This document shows, one piece after another, positions 36,979 to 45,205 of a DNA stretch of 64,000 bases. Both the position numbers and the translations under genes were made by a program. Source of the DNA: Streptomyces avidinii (lineage in GTDB: Bacteria > Actinomycetota > Actinomycetes > Streptomycetales > Streptomycetaceae); contig NZ_BMVL01000004.1 of the NCBI RefSeq assembly GCF_014650695.1, forward strand, positions 357,999 to 421,998, read 5' to 3'. The notes beneath the pieces were generated by a model. That model did no database searches and was not told where the DNA came from. It worked only from the letters and a program-made list of their open reading frames with translations. Each line of letters begins with the position of its first letter. The stretch's first letter is position 1.

Positions 36979-37020
36979 CCAATAACTATACCGGTATAAC
37001 AATGACGGGATAGTTATTGG
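36979..37020. promoter_or_regulatory. Palindromic operator shared by map and the divergent HTH gene
   Basis: CCAATAACTAT (36979-36989) and ATAGTTATTGG (37010-37020) form a perfect 11-bp inverted repeat with a 20-bp spacer. Inside it lies the 12-bp palindrome TATACCGGTATA (36987-36998). The left arm covers the map -10 and transcription start. The right arm lies just upstream of the HTH -10 (37030-37035). The region is AT-rich in an otherwise GC-rich window. Binding by the HTH protein is inferred. Confidence 0.72.
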
Positions 37021-37029
37021 TGTGCGGGG

Positions 37030-37035
37030 TAGGAT
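37030..37035 (+). promoter_or_regulatory. -10 box of a predicted leaderless promoter (HTH gene)
   Basis: TAGGAT lies exactly 6 nt before ATG 37042. The upstream arm of the map/HTH palindrome lies just before it. Confidence 0.6.
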
Positions 37036-37041
37036 GAGGGC

Positions 37042-37293
37042 ATGGTCCGTACCCCTCTCACCCCCGAAGAACGCGAGCGCGGCGAGCGGCTGGGCGCGCT
37101 GCTGCGCGAAGCCCGAGGCAGCCGCAGCATGGTCGAGGTCGCGGCCGGCGCCGGGCTCTCCGCCGAGACCCTGCGCAAGATCGAGACCGGCCGCGCGCCC
37201 ACGCCCGCCTTCTTCACGGTCGCCGCCCTGGCGGACGCGCTCGGCCTCTCCCTGGACGACGTACTGCGGCGCTGCGCGGCCGTGCCCGTCTAG
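37042..37293 (+). CDS. Small Xre-family HTH regulator
   Basis: An 83-aa protein made almost only of an HTH_3 domain (~15-75): ERGERLGALLREARG, then MVEVAAGAGLSAETLRKIETGRAP and LGLSLDDVLRRC. The recognition helix is in SAETLRKIETG. It starts at ATG 37042 with TAGGAT 6 nt upstream and no Shine-Dalgarno (leaderless type). It is divergent from map across a long palindrome and probably represses both genes. No ligand-binding domain is present, so a partner, abundance or proteolysis must control it. Confidence 0.88.
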   Translation: MVRTPLTPEERERGERLGALLREARGSRSMVEVAAGAGLSAETLRKIETGRAPTPAFFTVAALADALGLSLDDVLRRCAAVPV

Positions 37294-37345
37294 GTCGTCC
37301 GGGAGGCGGAGGCCCACCGGCCTGACACGGCCCACGGGACGCACC

Positions 37346-37351
37346 TAGGGT
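37346..37351 (+). promoter_or_regulatory. -10 box of a predicted leaderless promoter (PPOX gene)
   Basis: TAGGGT lies exactly 6 nt before ATG 37358 with no Shine-Dalgarno. Confidence 0.6.
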
Positions 37352-37357
37352 GCCGGT

Positions 37358-37738
37358 ATGGATCTCGAGGAGCTCGGCAGAGCGCGGTACGTCAGTCTCA
37401 CCACCTTCCGCAAGGACGGCACGCCCGTGGCGACCCCGGTGTGGGCCGTGGCCGACGGGGGCGAGCTGTACGTGTGGACGCGCACCGACACGTGGAAGGT
37501 CAAGCGGATCCGCAACAACGGGCGGGTCACCGTCACCGCGTGCGACGTGCGCGGGCGCGTCCGGGAAGGGGCGCCGGTGCACGAGGGCGAGGCCCGGCTG
37601 CTCGACGAGGCGGGGCTGCGGCGGGTGCGGAAGCTGATGTCGCGCAAGTACACGTGGCAGTACTGGTTGGTGGACGTTCCCGCCACCCTGGCGCGCCGGG
37701 GCAAGCGTCCCCACACCGCGATCGCCGTCAAGCTTTGA
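37358..37738 (+). CDS. PPOX-class, probably F420-dependent, small oxidoreductase
   Basis: The 126-aa split-barrel protein has the family signatures ARYVSLTTFRKDGTPVATPV near the N-terminus, WTRTDTWKVKRIRNNGRVTV in the core and LMSRKYTWQYW near the end. This profile fits the F420-binding PPOX/Rv2074-like branch rather than pyridoxamine phosphate oxidases. It probably reduces small organic substrates with F420H2 or binds the cofactor. The gene appears monocistronic with a leaderless-type promoter. Confidence 0.85.
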   Translation: MDLEELGRARYVSLTTFRKDGTPVATPVWAVADGGELYVWTRTDTWKVKRIRNNGRVTVTACDVRGRVREGAPVHEGEARLLDEAGLRRVRKLMSRKYTWQYWLVDVPATLARRGKRPHTAIAVKL

Positions 37739-37783
37739 GACTCCCGTAGCCCGCCCGTAACACGGGTGGGATCCAATGCGCCC

Positions 37784-39268
37784 ATGGAGACCGCGACTTC
37801 ACTGGCGATCAGTCAACTCCCCGGATACTTGCGGGGATTGACGCAGAGGCTGGACCCCGGGGCAGGCTGGTACGGGGAGTTCCTGCGCCGGGACCCGGAC
37901 GGCGTGCGGGCCTGTCTCGACGGGGCGGCTATGCCCCCGTGGGACCTGGTGGAATCGCTCCTGCGCGACCTGGCCGGGGCGCGGGGCGCGGAGTTCGCGG
38001 CGCGGGAGACCGTGTACGCGGCCCAGCTGCGGGCCGTGGCCGTCGCCGCCTGGGACCGGCTGCCCGGCGGCGAGGAGGAGCTGCGGACCCTGCTCGCGGC
38101 GGCGGTCGAACAGCGGGCCGAGTCGCAGACGGCCCTGCGGAGCCTGACGGTACGGCTCGCCGGGACCGCCGACCGGGCGGAGACGGAGGCCCTCACCCGG
38201 GAACTCGCCTGGGCCCAGGACGACGTGGCCCGCGCCGCCGCGCGCCACGAGGATCTGGCGGCCCGGCTGCGCGCCCTGCGGGCCGGCCCCGACGGGCAGT
38301 GGCCCCGGCCGGAAGGGGTGCAGTGGGTGCCCGGGGTGCCCCGGCAGCGGGTGGCGCGGACCGAACCGCCCGCCGGACCCCCCGCCGCGGGGCAGGAGAC
38401 CGCGGCGGTCGACGCCGAGGCGTCCGCGCGGGTCGAGGTGCCGGTCCGCCGCGCCGAGGGGCGGTGGCTGCGCGGCGCGCGGCGCGCCGGAGGCGCCCGG
38501 TACGCGGGATCGGCGGCCCCCGCGGCCCCGGCCTTCACCCCGCCGCCGGGCCACCCGGGCGGGGACGGCACGCCGGGCACCGGTCCCGGCGCCGCGCTCC
38601 CCGCACCGCGCGGGGCCCGCTTCGGCAGCCCGGACCCCGAACCCCGGGCCCACGGCGGCGGCCCGGCCGCGCAGGACGCCGCGCGCCGACCCGCGCAGCA
38701 CCCGGCCGCGCAGGACCCCGTTGACCGGCCCGCGCCGGCCTCATCGGGCGATCCCGGAGCCGTCGCCGTGGCCCTCCTCGCGCTGCGCGCGCAGGGCCGC
38801 AGCGGCGAGGCGCACGCCCTGCTGTGCGAGGCGGCGGCCCGGCCCGCCGACCAGCTGCCGGGGCTCGCCGCCGAGCTGACCCGGGCCGGTCTCGCGGCCG
38901 ACTGGGCCACCCTGCTGTGGGAGGCGGCCTCGCTCCCGCCCGAGCAACTCGCGGCGGCCGCCGCATCCCTCGGGGCCGCGGGCCGGGAGGCCGACTGCGA
39001 CGCCCTGCTGCGCCAGGGCGTCGCCCGCCCCGTGGCCGAGGTCGCGGACGCGGCCCTCGCCCTCGGCGGGGCCGGCCGGATCCGCGAGGCCGACGCCCTG
39101 CTCGGCGCCTTCGTCCGGGTGCGCACCGCCGAGGAGGCGGCGGGGCTGGCCCGGCGGGACCCGCAGTGGTTCGCCCCGCGGCTGCTCCAAGTGGCCCGGG
39201 CGCTGCCCGGAACCCGCCATCGCGATCTGGTGCACGCCCTGCGGGTGGCGGGCATCGCGAGTGCGTAG
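37784..39268 (+). CDS. Ala/Pro-rich protein of unknown function, 494 aa
   Basis: No family is recognised. Residues ~1-170 are helical with heptad-like Leu/Ala and charged residues (AETEALTRELAWAQDDVARAA trimmed), suggesting a coiled coil. Residues ~175-325 are a Pro/Gly/Ala/Arg-rich disordered linker. Residues ~325-490 form helical repeats of ~35 residues resembling TPR/HEAT-type units. There is no signal or membrane segment. ATG 37784 is preferred to GTG 37766, though neither has a strong ribosome site. The layout suggests a scaffold or a large regulatory protein. Confidence 0.65.
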   Translation: METATSLAISQLPGYLRGLTQRLDPGAGWYGEFLRRDPDGVRACLDGAAMPPWDLVESLLRDLAGARGAEFAARETVYAAQLRAVAVAAWDRLPGGEEELRTLLAAAVEQRAESQTALRSLTVRLAGTADRAETEALTRELAWAQDDVARAAARHEDLAARLRALRAGPDGQWPRPEGVQWVPGVPRQRVARTEPPAGPPAAGQETAAVDAEASARVEVPVRRAEGRWLRGARRAGGARYAGSAAPAAPAFTPPPGHPGGDGTPGTGPGAALPAPRGARFGSPDPEPRAHGGGPAAQDAARRPAQHPAAQDPVDRPAPASSGDPGAVAVALLALRAQGRSGEAHALLCEAAARPADQLPGLAAELTRAGLAADWATLLWEAASLPPEQLAAAAASLGAAGREADCDALLRQGVARPVAEVADAALALGGAGRIREADALLGAFVRVRTAEEAAGLARRDPQWFAPRLLQVARALPGTRHRDLVHALRVAGIASA

Positions 39269-39281
39269 CGCGAGTGCGTAG
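39256..39281. repeat. Tandem 13-bp duplication at a gene end
   Basis: CGCGAGTGCGTAG occurs twice head-to-tail. The first copy contains the stop codon of the Ala/Pro-rich gene, so the second copy repeats the last codons and stop just past the gene. Confidence 0.8.
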
Positions 39282-39394
39282 AGGGGTGCCGGGCCGGCTC
39301 TCCCGGATCGTGCCGGGCACGGGCCCGGATGCCGCGGGCCCGGCCGCCGAGATCCGAACGAGACGGTCTAACCCGCCCGCCCGATGACCGCATT

Positions 39395-39421
39395 CGATCG
39401 CGTGGCGACGTAACGTGATCG
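39395..39421. promoter_or_regulatory. Imperfect inverted repeat upstream of the pyrimidine operon
   Basis: CGATCGCG and CGTGATCG (7 of 8 complementary) are separated by 11 bp. The site lies about 50 bp upstream of a possible promoter TTGCCC-N17-TACGTT (39447-39475). Confidence 0.4.
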
Positions 39422-39482
39422 ACTACTCCAACCGCGCACGGCGCTCTTGCCCCAGGCTGTGACGAGGCCTACGTTCGACTCC

Positions 39483-39507
39483 CTACGCACACCGTCTACG
39501 TGCGTAG
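39483..39507. promoter_or_regulatory. Perfect inverted repeat at the pyrimidine operon start
   Basis: CTACGCAC and GTGCGTAG form a perfect 8-bp inverted repeat with a 9-bp spacer. It sits 8 bp after the possible -10 (TACGTT) and 18 bp before the ribosome site, where a bound repressor or RNA hairpin would block expression. Confidence 0.5.
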
Positions 39508-39538
39508 AACCCGGCGTTCCCGTCGCGAGGAGCAGCTC

Positions 39539-40381
39539 ATGGCCCAAGTCGTCCGCGCCGCGCTGGTCCAGGCCACCTGGACCGGAGACACCGAATCGAT
39601 GATCACCAAGCACGAGGAGTACGCCCGCCGGGCGGCCGCCGAAGGCGCGCAGATCATCGGCTTCCAGGAAGTCTTCAACTCCCCCTATTTCTGCCAGGTC
39701 CAGGAGCCCGAGCACTACCGCTGGGCCGAGGCCGTCCCCGACGGACCGACCGTCCGCCGGATGCAGGACCTCGCCCGCGAGACCGGCATGGTGATCGTCG
39801 TACCGGTCTTCGAGCTGGAGAGCGAGGGCTTCTACTACAACACCGCCGCCGTCATCGACGCCGACGGCAGTTACCTGGGCAAGTACCGCAAGCACCACAT
39901 CCCGCAGGTCAAAGGCTTCTGGGAGAAGTACTACTTCCGTCCGGGCAACCTCGGCTGGCCCGTCTTCGACACCGCCGTCGGCCGGATCGGCGTCTACATC
40001 TGCTACGACCGTCACTTCCCCGAGGGGTGGCGCCAACTGGGGCTGGCCGGAGCCCAGCTGGTCTACAACCCGTCCGCCACCTCCCGAGGCCTGTCCGCAT
40101 ACCTGTGGCAGCTGGAGCAGCCCGCCTCCGCCGTCGCCAACGAGTACTTCATCGCCGCCATCAACCGGGTCGGCCAGGAGGAGTACGGCGACAACGACTT
40201 CTACGGCACCAGCTACTTCGTCGACCCGCGCGGTCAGTTCGTCGGGGAGGTCGCCAGCGACAAGGACGAGGAACTCGTCGTCCGCGACCTCGACTTCGAC
40301 CTGATCAAGGAGGTCCGCGACCAGTGGGCCTTCTACCGCGACCGCCGACCCGACGCCTACGGAGGACTCGTACAGCCGTGA
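39539..40381 (+). CDS. Beta-ureidopropionase-like carbon-nitrogen hydrolase
   Basis: The 280-aa nitrilase-superfamily enzyme has the triad E44 (FQEVF), K118 (YRKHHIP) and C155 (YICYDRHFPEG). It is close to N-carbamoyl-beta-alanine and N-carbamoylputrescine amidases. Beside a dihydropyrimidinase and class III aminotransferase, the former is favoured: it releases beta-alanine, CO2 and ammonia. ATG 39539 has GAGGAG 6 nt upstream. The stop overlaps the aminotransferase start (GTGA), heading a four-gene operon. Confidence 0.9.
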   Translation: MAQVVRAALVQATWTGDTESMITKHEEYARRAAAEGAQIIGFQEVFNSPYFCQVQEPEHYRWAEAVPDGPTVRRMQDLARETGMVIVVPVFELESEGFYYNTAAVIDADGSYLGKYRKHHIPQVKGFWEKYYFRPGNLGWPVFDTAVGRIGVYICYDRHFPEGWRQLGLAGAQLVYNPSATSRGLSAYLWQLEQPASAVANEYFIAAINRVGQEEYGDNDFYGTSYFVDPRGQFVGEVASDKDEELVVRDLDFDLIKEVRDQWAFYRDRRPDAYGGLVQP

Positions 40382-41682
40382 CCAACCCGACCCCGCTCCA
40401 CAGCCGCCACCGCACCGTCCTGCCCGACTGGCTCGCGCTGTACTACAAGCACCCCATCGAGCTCACCCACGGCGAGGGCCGCCACGTCTGGGACGCGGAC
40501 GGCAACCGCTACCTCGACTTCTTCGGCGGCATCCTCACCACGATGACCGCCCACGCCCTGCCCGAGGTCACCAAGGCCGTGTCCGAGCAGGCCGGGCGGA
40601 TCATCCACTCCTCCACCCTCTACCTCAACCGGCCGATGATCGAGCTGGCCGAGCGGGTCGCCGCGCTCTCCGGCATCCCCGACGCCCGGGTCTTCTTCAC
40701 CACCTCCGGCACCGAGGCCAACGACACCGCCCTGCTGCTCGCGACGACGTACCGCCGGTCCAACCAGATCCTGGCGATGCGCAACAGCTACCACGGCCGG
40801 TCCTTCTCCACCGTCTCGATCACCGGCAACCGCGTCTGGTCCCCGACCAGCCTCTCGCCGCTGCAGACGTACTACGTCCAGGGCGCCGTCCGCACCCGTG
40901 GCCCGCTCGCCCACCTGGACGACACCGCCTTCACCGCCGCCGCCGTCGCGGACCTGGAGGACGTACTGGGTCAGGCCCGCGGGGGAGTGGCCGCCCTCAT
41001 CGCCGAACCCATCCAGGGCGTCGGCGGCTTCACCTCCCCGCCCGACGGCCTCTACGGAGCCTTCCGCGAGGTGCTCGACCGCCACGGCATCCTGTGGATC
41101 AGCGACGAGGTGCAGACCGGCTGGGGCCGCACGGGCGACACCTTCTGGGGCTGGCAGGCGCACGCCCAGAACGGCCCGCCGGACATCCTCACCTTCGCCA
41201 AGGGCATCGGCAACGGCATGTCCATCGGCGGGGTCGTGGCCCGCGCCGAGGTGATGAACTGCCTGGACTCCAACTCCATCTCCACCTTCGGCGGCTCCCC
41301 GATCACGATGGCGGCCGGCGTCGCCAACCTCGCGTACCTGCTGGAGCACGACCTCCAGGGCAACGCCCGGCGCGTCGGCGGCCTGCTCCTGGAGCGGCTG
41401 CGCGGGATCGCCGCCACCGTGCCCGCCGTACGGGAGGTCCGCGGCCGGGGACTGATGGCCGGACTGGAACTGACCAGGCCGGGCACCGACGAGGCCGACC
41501 CGGACGCGGCGGCCGCCGTCCTGGAGGCGGCCCGCGAAGGCGGTCTGCTGCTCGGCAAGGGAGGTGGGTACAACACCAGCGTGCTGCGCATCGCGCCGCC
41601 GCTCTCCCTCACCGTCGCCGAGGCGGAAGAGGGCGCCGAGATCCTCGAACAGGCGCTTCACCAGCTGAGCGGTATCCAGTAG
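40378..41682 (+). CDS. Class III aminotransferase (probable beta-alanine transaminase)
   Basis: The 434-aa PLP enzyme has ISDEVQTGWGRTG (PLP Asp) and Schiff-base K275 in TFAKGIGNGMS, with GGSPITMAAG near residue 305. In an operon that would make beta-alanine or beta-aminoisobutyrate, it most likely moves that amino group to an oxo acid, giving a semialdehyde. AGXT2-like and 4-aminobutyrate aminotransferases are the nearest general families and cannot be separated here. GTG 40378 overlaps the preceding stop. Confidence 0.9.
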   Translation: MTNPTPLHSRHRTVLPDWLALYYKHPIELTHGEGRHVWDADGNRYLDFFGGILTTMTAHALPEVTKAVSEQAGRIIHSSTLYLNRPMIELAERVAALSGIPDARVFFTTSGTEANDTALLLATTYRRSNQILAMRNSYHGRSFSTVSITGNRVWSPTSLSPLQTYYVQGAVRTRGPLAHLDDTAFTAAAVADLEDVLGQARGGVAALIAEPIQGVGGFTSPPDGLYGAFREVLDRHGILWISDEVQTGWGRTGDTFWGWQAHAQNGPPDILTFAKGIGNGMSIGGVVARAEVMNCLDSNSISTFGGSPITMAAGVANLAYLLEHDLQGNARRVGGLLLERLRGIAATVPAVREVRGRGLMAGLELTRPGTDEADPDAAAAVLEAAREGGLLLGKGGGYNTSVLRIAPPLSLTVAEAEEGAEILEQALHQLSGIQ

Positions 41683-41691
41683 GGGGATCAC

Positions 41692-43092
41692 ATGAGCATC
41701 CGCACCCTGATCCGCGGCGGCCTCGTCATCACCGCCGCCGACGAAGTGCACGCGGACGTCCTGATCGAGGACGGCCGCGTGGCGGCGCTGGCCGCGCACG
41801 CCTCGGCGGCCGCCGAGGCCTGGACGGCCGACCGCACGATCGACGCCACCGGGAAGTACGTCATCCCGGGCGGGGTCGACGCGCACACCCACATGGAACT
41901 TCCCTTCGGCGGCACCGCCGCCTCCGACACCTTCGAGACCGGCACCCGGGCCGCCGCCTGGGGCGGAACCACCACCATCGTCGACTTCGCCGTGCAGAGC
42001 GTGGGCCACTCCCTGCGCGAGGGGCTCGACACCTGGTACGCCAAGGCCGACGGCAACTGCGCCGTCGACTACGCCTTCCACATGATCCTCTCGGACGTCA
42101 ACGAGAGAACGCTCAAGGAGATGGACCACCTCGTCGGCGAGGGGGTCACCTCCTTCAAGCTGTTCATGGCCTATCCCGGGGTCTTCTACAGCGACGACGG
42201 GCAGATCCTGCGCGCCATGCAGCGCGGTGCCGCCAACGGCGGGCTGATCATGATGCACGCCGAGAACGGCATCGCGATCGACGTCCTCGTCGAACAGGCC
42301 CTCGCCCGCGGGGAGACCGACCCCCGCCACCACGGCGAGGTCCGCAAGGTACTGCTGGAGGCCGAAGCCACCCACCGGGCCATCCAGCTGGCGCGGGTCG
42401 CGGGCGCCCCGCTCTACGTGGTCCACGTATCGGCGGAGGAAGCGGTCGCCGAGCTGGCCGCCGCCCGCGACAAGGGCCTGCCGGTCTTCGGCGAGACCTG
42501 TCCGCAGTACCTGTTCCTGTCCACCGACAACCTGGAGGAGCCCGACTTCCAGGGCGCCAAGTACGTCTGCTCCACACCACTGCGCCCCCGCGAGCACCAG
42601 GCGGCGCTGTGGCGGGGCCTGCGGACGAACGACCTCCAAGTGGTCTCCACCGACCACTGCCCGTTCTGCTTCCGGGGCCAGAAGGAGCTGGGCCGCGGGG
42701 ACTTCTCCAAGATCCCCAACGGGCTGCCGGGGGTGGAGAACCGCATGGACCTCCTCCACCAGGCCGTCCTGGACGGGCACATCAGCCGCCGACGCTGGAT
42801 CGAGATCGCCTGCGCGAGCCCGGCCCGGATGTTCGGCCTCTACCCGCAGAAGGGCACCATCGCGCCGGGCTCCGACGCCGACATCGTCCTCTACGATCCG
42901 CACGCCGAGCAGGTCATCTCCGCCGAGACGCACCACATGAACGTGGACTACTCGGCGTACGAGGGCAAGCGGATCACCGGACGCGTCGACACCGTGCTCT
43001 CGCGCGGTGAACTCGTCATCGACCAGCGCGAATTCACCGGCCGGGCCGGCCACGGCGCCTTCGTCCCCCGCTCCACCTGCCAGTACCTGTAA
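41692..43092 (+). CDS. hydA: Dihydropyrimidinase (D-hydantoinase)
   Basis: Opens the ring of dihydrouracil, dihydrothymine or 5-substituted hydantoins. The 466-aa amidohydrolase has DAHTHME, carbamylated K156 in SFKLFMAYPG, His in MHAENG, His in YVVHVSAEEA and Asp in STDHCPF. The substrate-pocket FMAYPGVFY and the stretch SKIPNGLPGVENRM are typical of dihydropyrimidinases rather than allantoinase. It lies third in the operon, with ATG 41692 and GGGGATC upstream. The product is the substrate of the first gene. Confidence 0.94.
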   Translation: MSIRTLIRGGLVITAADEVHADVLIEDGRVAALAAHASAAAEAWTADRTIDATGKYVIPGGVDAHTHMELPFGGTAASDTFETGTRAAAWGGTTTIVDFAVQSVGHSLREGLDTWYAKADGNCAVDYAFHMILSDVNERTLKEMDHLVGEGVTSFKLFMAYPGVFYSDDGQILRAMQRGAANGGLIMMHAENGIAIDVLVEQALARGETDPRHHGEVRKVLLEAEATHRAIQLARVAGAPLYVVHVSAEEAVAELAAARDKGLPVFGETCPQYLFLSTDNLEEPDFQGAKYVCSTPLRPREHQAALWRGLRTNDLQVVSTDHCPFCFRGQKELGRGDFSKIPNGLPGVENRMDLLHQAVLDGHISRRRWIEIACASPARMFGLYPQKGTIAPGSDADIVLYDPHAEQVISAETHHMNVDYSAYEGKRITGRVDTVLSRGELVIDQREFTGRAGHGAFVPRSTCQYL

Positions 43093-43114
43093 AGAGCGTC
43101 AAGGAGCAGCCCGT

Positions 43115-44116
43115 ATGGACTTCGGCCTCGTCCTGCAGACCGACCCACCCGCCGCCCAGGTCATCAGCCTCATGAAGCGCGCCGAGCGCAACGGCTTCCG
43201 CTACGGCTGGACCTTCGACTCCGCCGTGCTGTGGCAGGAGCCGTTCGTCATCTACAGCCAGATCCTGGAACACACCCGCAAGCTGCACATCGGCCCCATG
43301 GTCACCAACCCCGGCACCCGCACCTGGGAGGTGACCGCCTCCACCTTCGCGACCCTCAACGACATGTACGGCAACCGCACCGTCTGCGGGATCGGGCGCG
43401 GCGACTCGGCGATGCGGGTCGCCGGGCGCAAGCCCAACACCCTGGCCCGGCTCGGCGAGGCCATCGACGTCATCCGGGACCTGGCCGAGGGCCGCGAGGC
43501 CCTGGTGGACGGCAACCCGGTCCGCCTGCCGTGGATCCGCGACGGGAAGCTCCCCGTGTGGATGGCGGCGTACGGCCCCAAGGCGCTGGCCCTGGCGGGG
43601 GAGAAGGCCGACGGGTTCATCCTCCAGCTCGCCGACCCCTACCTCACCGAGTGGATGGTCAAGTCGGTCCGCGAGGCCGCCGCGGCGGCCGGCCGCGACC
43701 CGGCGGAGATCGCCATCTGCGTGGCGGCGCCCGCGTACGTGAGCGAGGACCTCGCGCACGCCCGCGACCAGTGCCGCTGGTTCGGCGGGATGGTCGGCAA
43801 CCACGTCGCCGACCTGGTCACCCGGTACGGCGAGCACTCCTCGATGGTCCCCGACGAACTCACCGAGTACATCAAGGCCCGCCAGGGCTACGACTACAGC
43901 CACCACGGGCGGGCCGGGAACCCGTCCACCGACTTCGTCCCCGACGAGATCGTCGACCGTTTCTGCCTGCTGGGCCCGGTGGAGGCGCACATCGAGAAGC
44001 TGCGGACCCTGCGCGACCTGGGCGTGGACCAGTTCGCCGTCTACGACATGCACGACGCCCGGGAGGCCACGATCGACGCGTACGGCCAGCACATCATCCC
44101 GGTGCTGCGCGACTGA
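43115..44116 (+). CDS. Luciferase-like, probably F420-dependent oxidoreductase
   Basis: The 333-aa enzyme has the bacterial-luciferase/LLM TIM barrel. It starts MDFGLVLQTDPP, with IGPMVTNPGTRTWEV, GIGRGDSAMRV (phosphate-binding) and PVWMAAYGPKALALAG, all typical of F420-type members such as methylene-H4MPT reductase and LLM homologues. ATG 43115 has AAGGAG 8 nt upstream, 22 nt after the dihydropyrimidinase. The operon has no dihydropyrimidine dehydrogenase, so this enzyme may perform the first reduction or a related redox step. That role is inference. F420 rather than FMN use is also inferred from the family. Confidence 0.86.
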   Translation: MDFGLVLQTDPPAAQVISLMKRAERNGFRYGWTFDSAVLWQEPFVIYSQILEHTRKLHIGPMVTNPGTRTWEVTASTFATLNDMYGNRTVCGIGRGDSAMRVAGRKPNTLARLGEAIDVIRDLAEGREALVDGNPVRLPWIRDGKLPVWMAAYGPKALALAGEKADGFILQLADPYLTEWMVKSVREAAAAAGRDPAEIAICVAAPAYVSEDLAHARDQCRWFGGMVGNHVADLVTRYGEHSSMVPDELTEYIKARQGYDYSHHGRAGNPSTDFVPDEIVDRFCLLGPVEAHIEKLRTLRDLGVDQFAVYDMHDAREATIDAYGQHIIPVLRD

Positions 44117-44122
44117 CACCGC

Positions 44123-44162
44123 GGACCGCCGCCGGGGCCGCTGCCGCCCCGGCCGGCGGTCC
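44123..44162. terminator. Hairpin after the pyrimidine operon
   Basis: GGACCGCCG and its complement at 44154-44162 flank inner CCGGGGC/GCCCCGG arms, giving a long GC-rich stem with a small mismatch. It begins 6 nt after the last stop codon of the operon. Confidence 0.7.
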
Positions 44163-44268
44163 CCGTCCGCGGCCTCCCGGGGCGGTTCACCCCGCGGACA
44201 CCCGGTGTCCGGCCTCCCGTCCGGGATTGGCGGTGGGGTTTGTCGGTCGGGCGTGCTTTGCTGGAGGC

Positions 44269-45093
44269 ATGATCGATGAGTTCCTGGCCCATGGCCTGCC
44301 CGATGTGGAAGAAGCCGTCCGCAAGGCGGCGGCGATCGAGATCATGCCGAGATTCAGACAGCTCGCCGAGCACGAGGTCGACGAGAAGAGCGGCCCCCAC
44401 GACCTGGTGACCGTGGCCGACCGCAAGGCCGAGGAACACCTGACGGCCGCGCTGACCCGGCTGCTGCCCGGCTCCGCCGTGGTCGGCGAGGAGGCCGTGC
44501 ACGCCGACCCGGCGGTCTACGCGGCGCTGCGCGCCGACGCCCCGGTGTGGATCGTGGACCCCGTCGACGGCACCCGCCAGTTCGTGAACGGGGACCCCGC
44601 CTTCTGCACCCTGGTCGCCCTGGCACAGCGCGGGGAGATCCTCGCCTCCTGGACCTTCGCCCCGGCACTGGAGGAGCTGGCGACCGCAGTGCGCGGGCAG
44701 GGTGCGTACGTCAACGGCGAGCGGATCCGCAGCGGTTCGCCGGAGCCGGGCGCCGCACTGCGGGTCGCCATCGCCCACCCGCTGTACACCAGTGACGAGA
44801 ACAAGCGCACGCTGGCCCGGCTGGACGTGCCCGGGGTCGCGGCCCGGCCGTGCGGTTCGGCGGGCCTGGAGTACCTGAAGGTGGCCCGCGGCGAGATGGA
44901 CGGCCTGGCCTTCACCTGGCCCTCGGCCTGGGACCACGCGGCCGGGCTGCTGCTGGTCGCGGAGGCCGGCGGCGCGCAGAGCACGGTCGACGGGGTCCCC
45001 TTCCGGGTGGACCGGGACAACGCGCTGCCGTTCGCCGTCGGCCGCGACGAGGCCACCGCCGTCCGTATCCGCGAGCTGCTCAAGGGCGCCTGA
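44269..45093 (+). CDS. Inositol-monophosphatase-family phosphatase
   Basis: The 274-aa protein has the metal motifs of the family: GEEAVHAD near residue 72, [15 protein letters not shown] near 95 and [10 protein letters not shown] near 222. It may act on inositol phosphate, histidinol phosphate or PAP, and the motifs do not choose. GGAGG at 44263-44267 lies very near the ATG (1 nt). No better start was found. No inositol or histidine genes are adjacent. Confidence 0.88.
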   Translation: MIDEFLAHGLPDVEEAVRKAAAIEIMPRFRQLAEHEVDEKSGPHDLVTVADRKAEEHLTAALTRLLPGSAVVGEEAVHADPAVYAALRADAPVWIVDPVDGTRQFVNGDPAFCTLVALAQRGEILASWTFAPALEELATAVRGQGAYVNGERIRSGSPEPGAALRVAIAHPLYTSDENKRTLARLDVPGVAARPCGSAGLEYLKVARGEMDGLAFTWPSAWDHAAGLLLVAEAGGAQSTVDGVPFRVDRDNALPFAVGRDEATAVRIRELLKGA

Positions 45094-45205
45094 GCGGTCC
45101 GGGCCGGTCCGGGCGGGCCCGGACGGATGCGAGGGGTGTCCGGCCGGCCGCGTACGGCGCAATATCCTGGGGGTGCAGGCGCCGCCGGAAACGAAGGAGT
45201 CGCAA

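Noticed and set aside
36210..37293. Toxin-antitoxin pair
   Set aside because: The enzyme is a full methionine aminopeptidase, not a toxin family, and the HTH protein has no antitoxin features.
40357..43053. Minus-strand open frame (898 codons) across the pyrimidine operon
   Set aside because: It is antisense to two motif-complete enzymes and has shadow-frame composition.
45127..45205. Upstream starts for the FAD protein
   Set aside because: No ribosome site; GAAGGAG six bases before GTG 45206 fits better.
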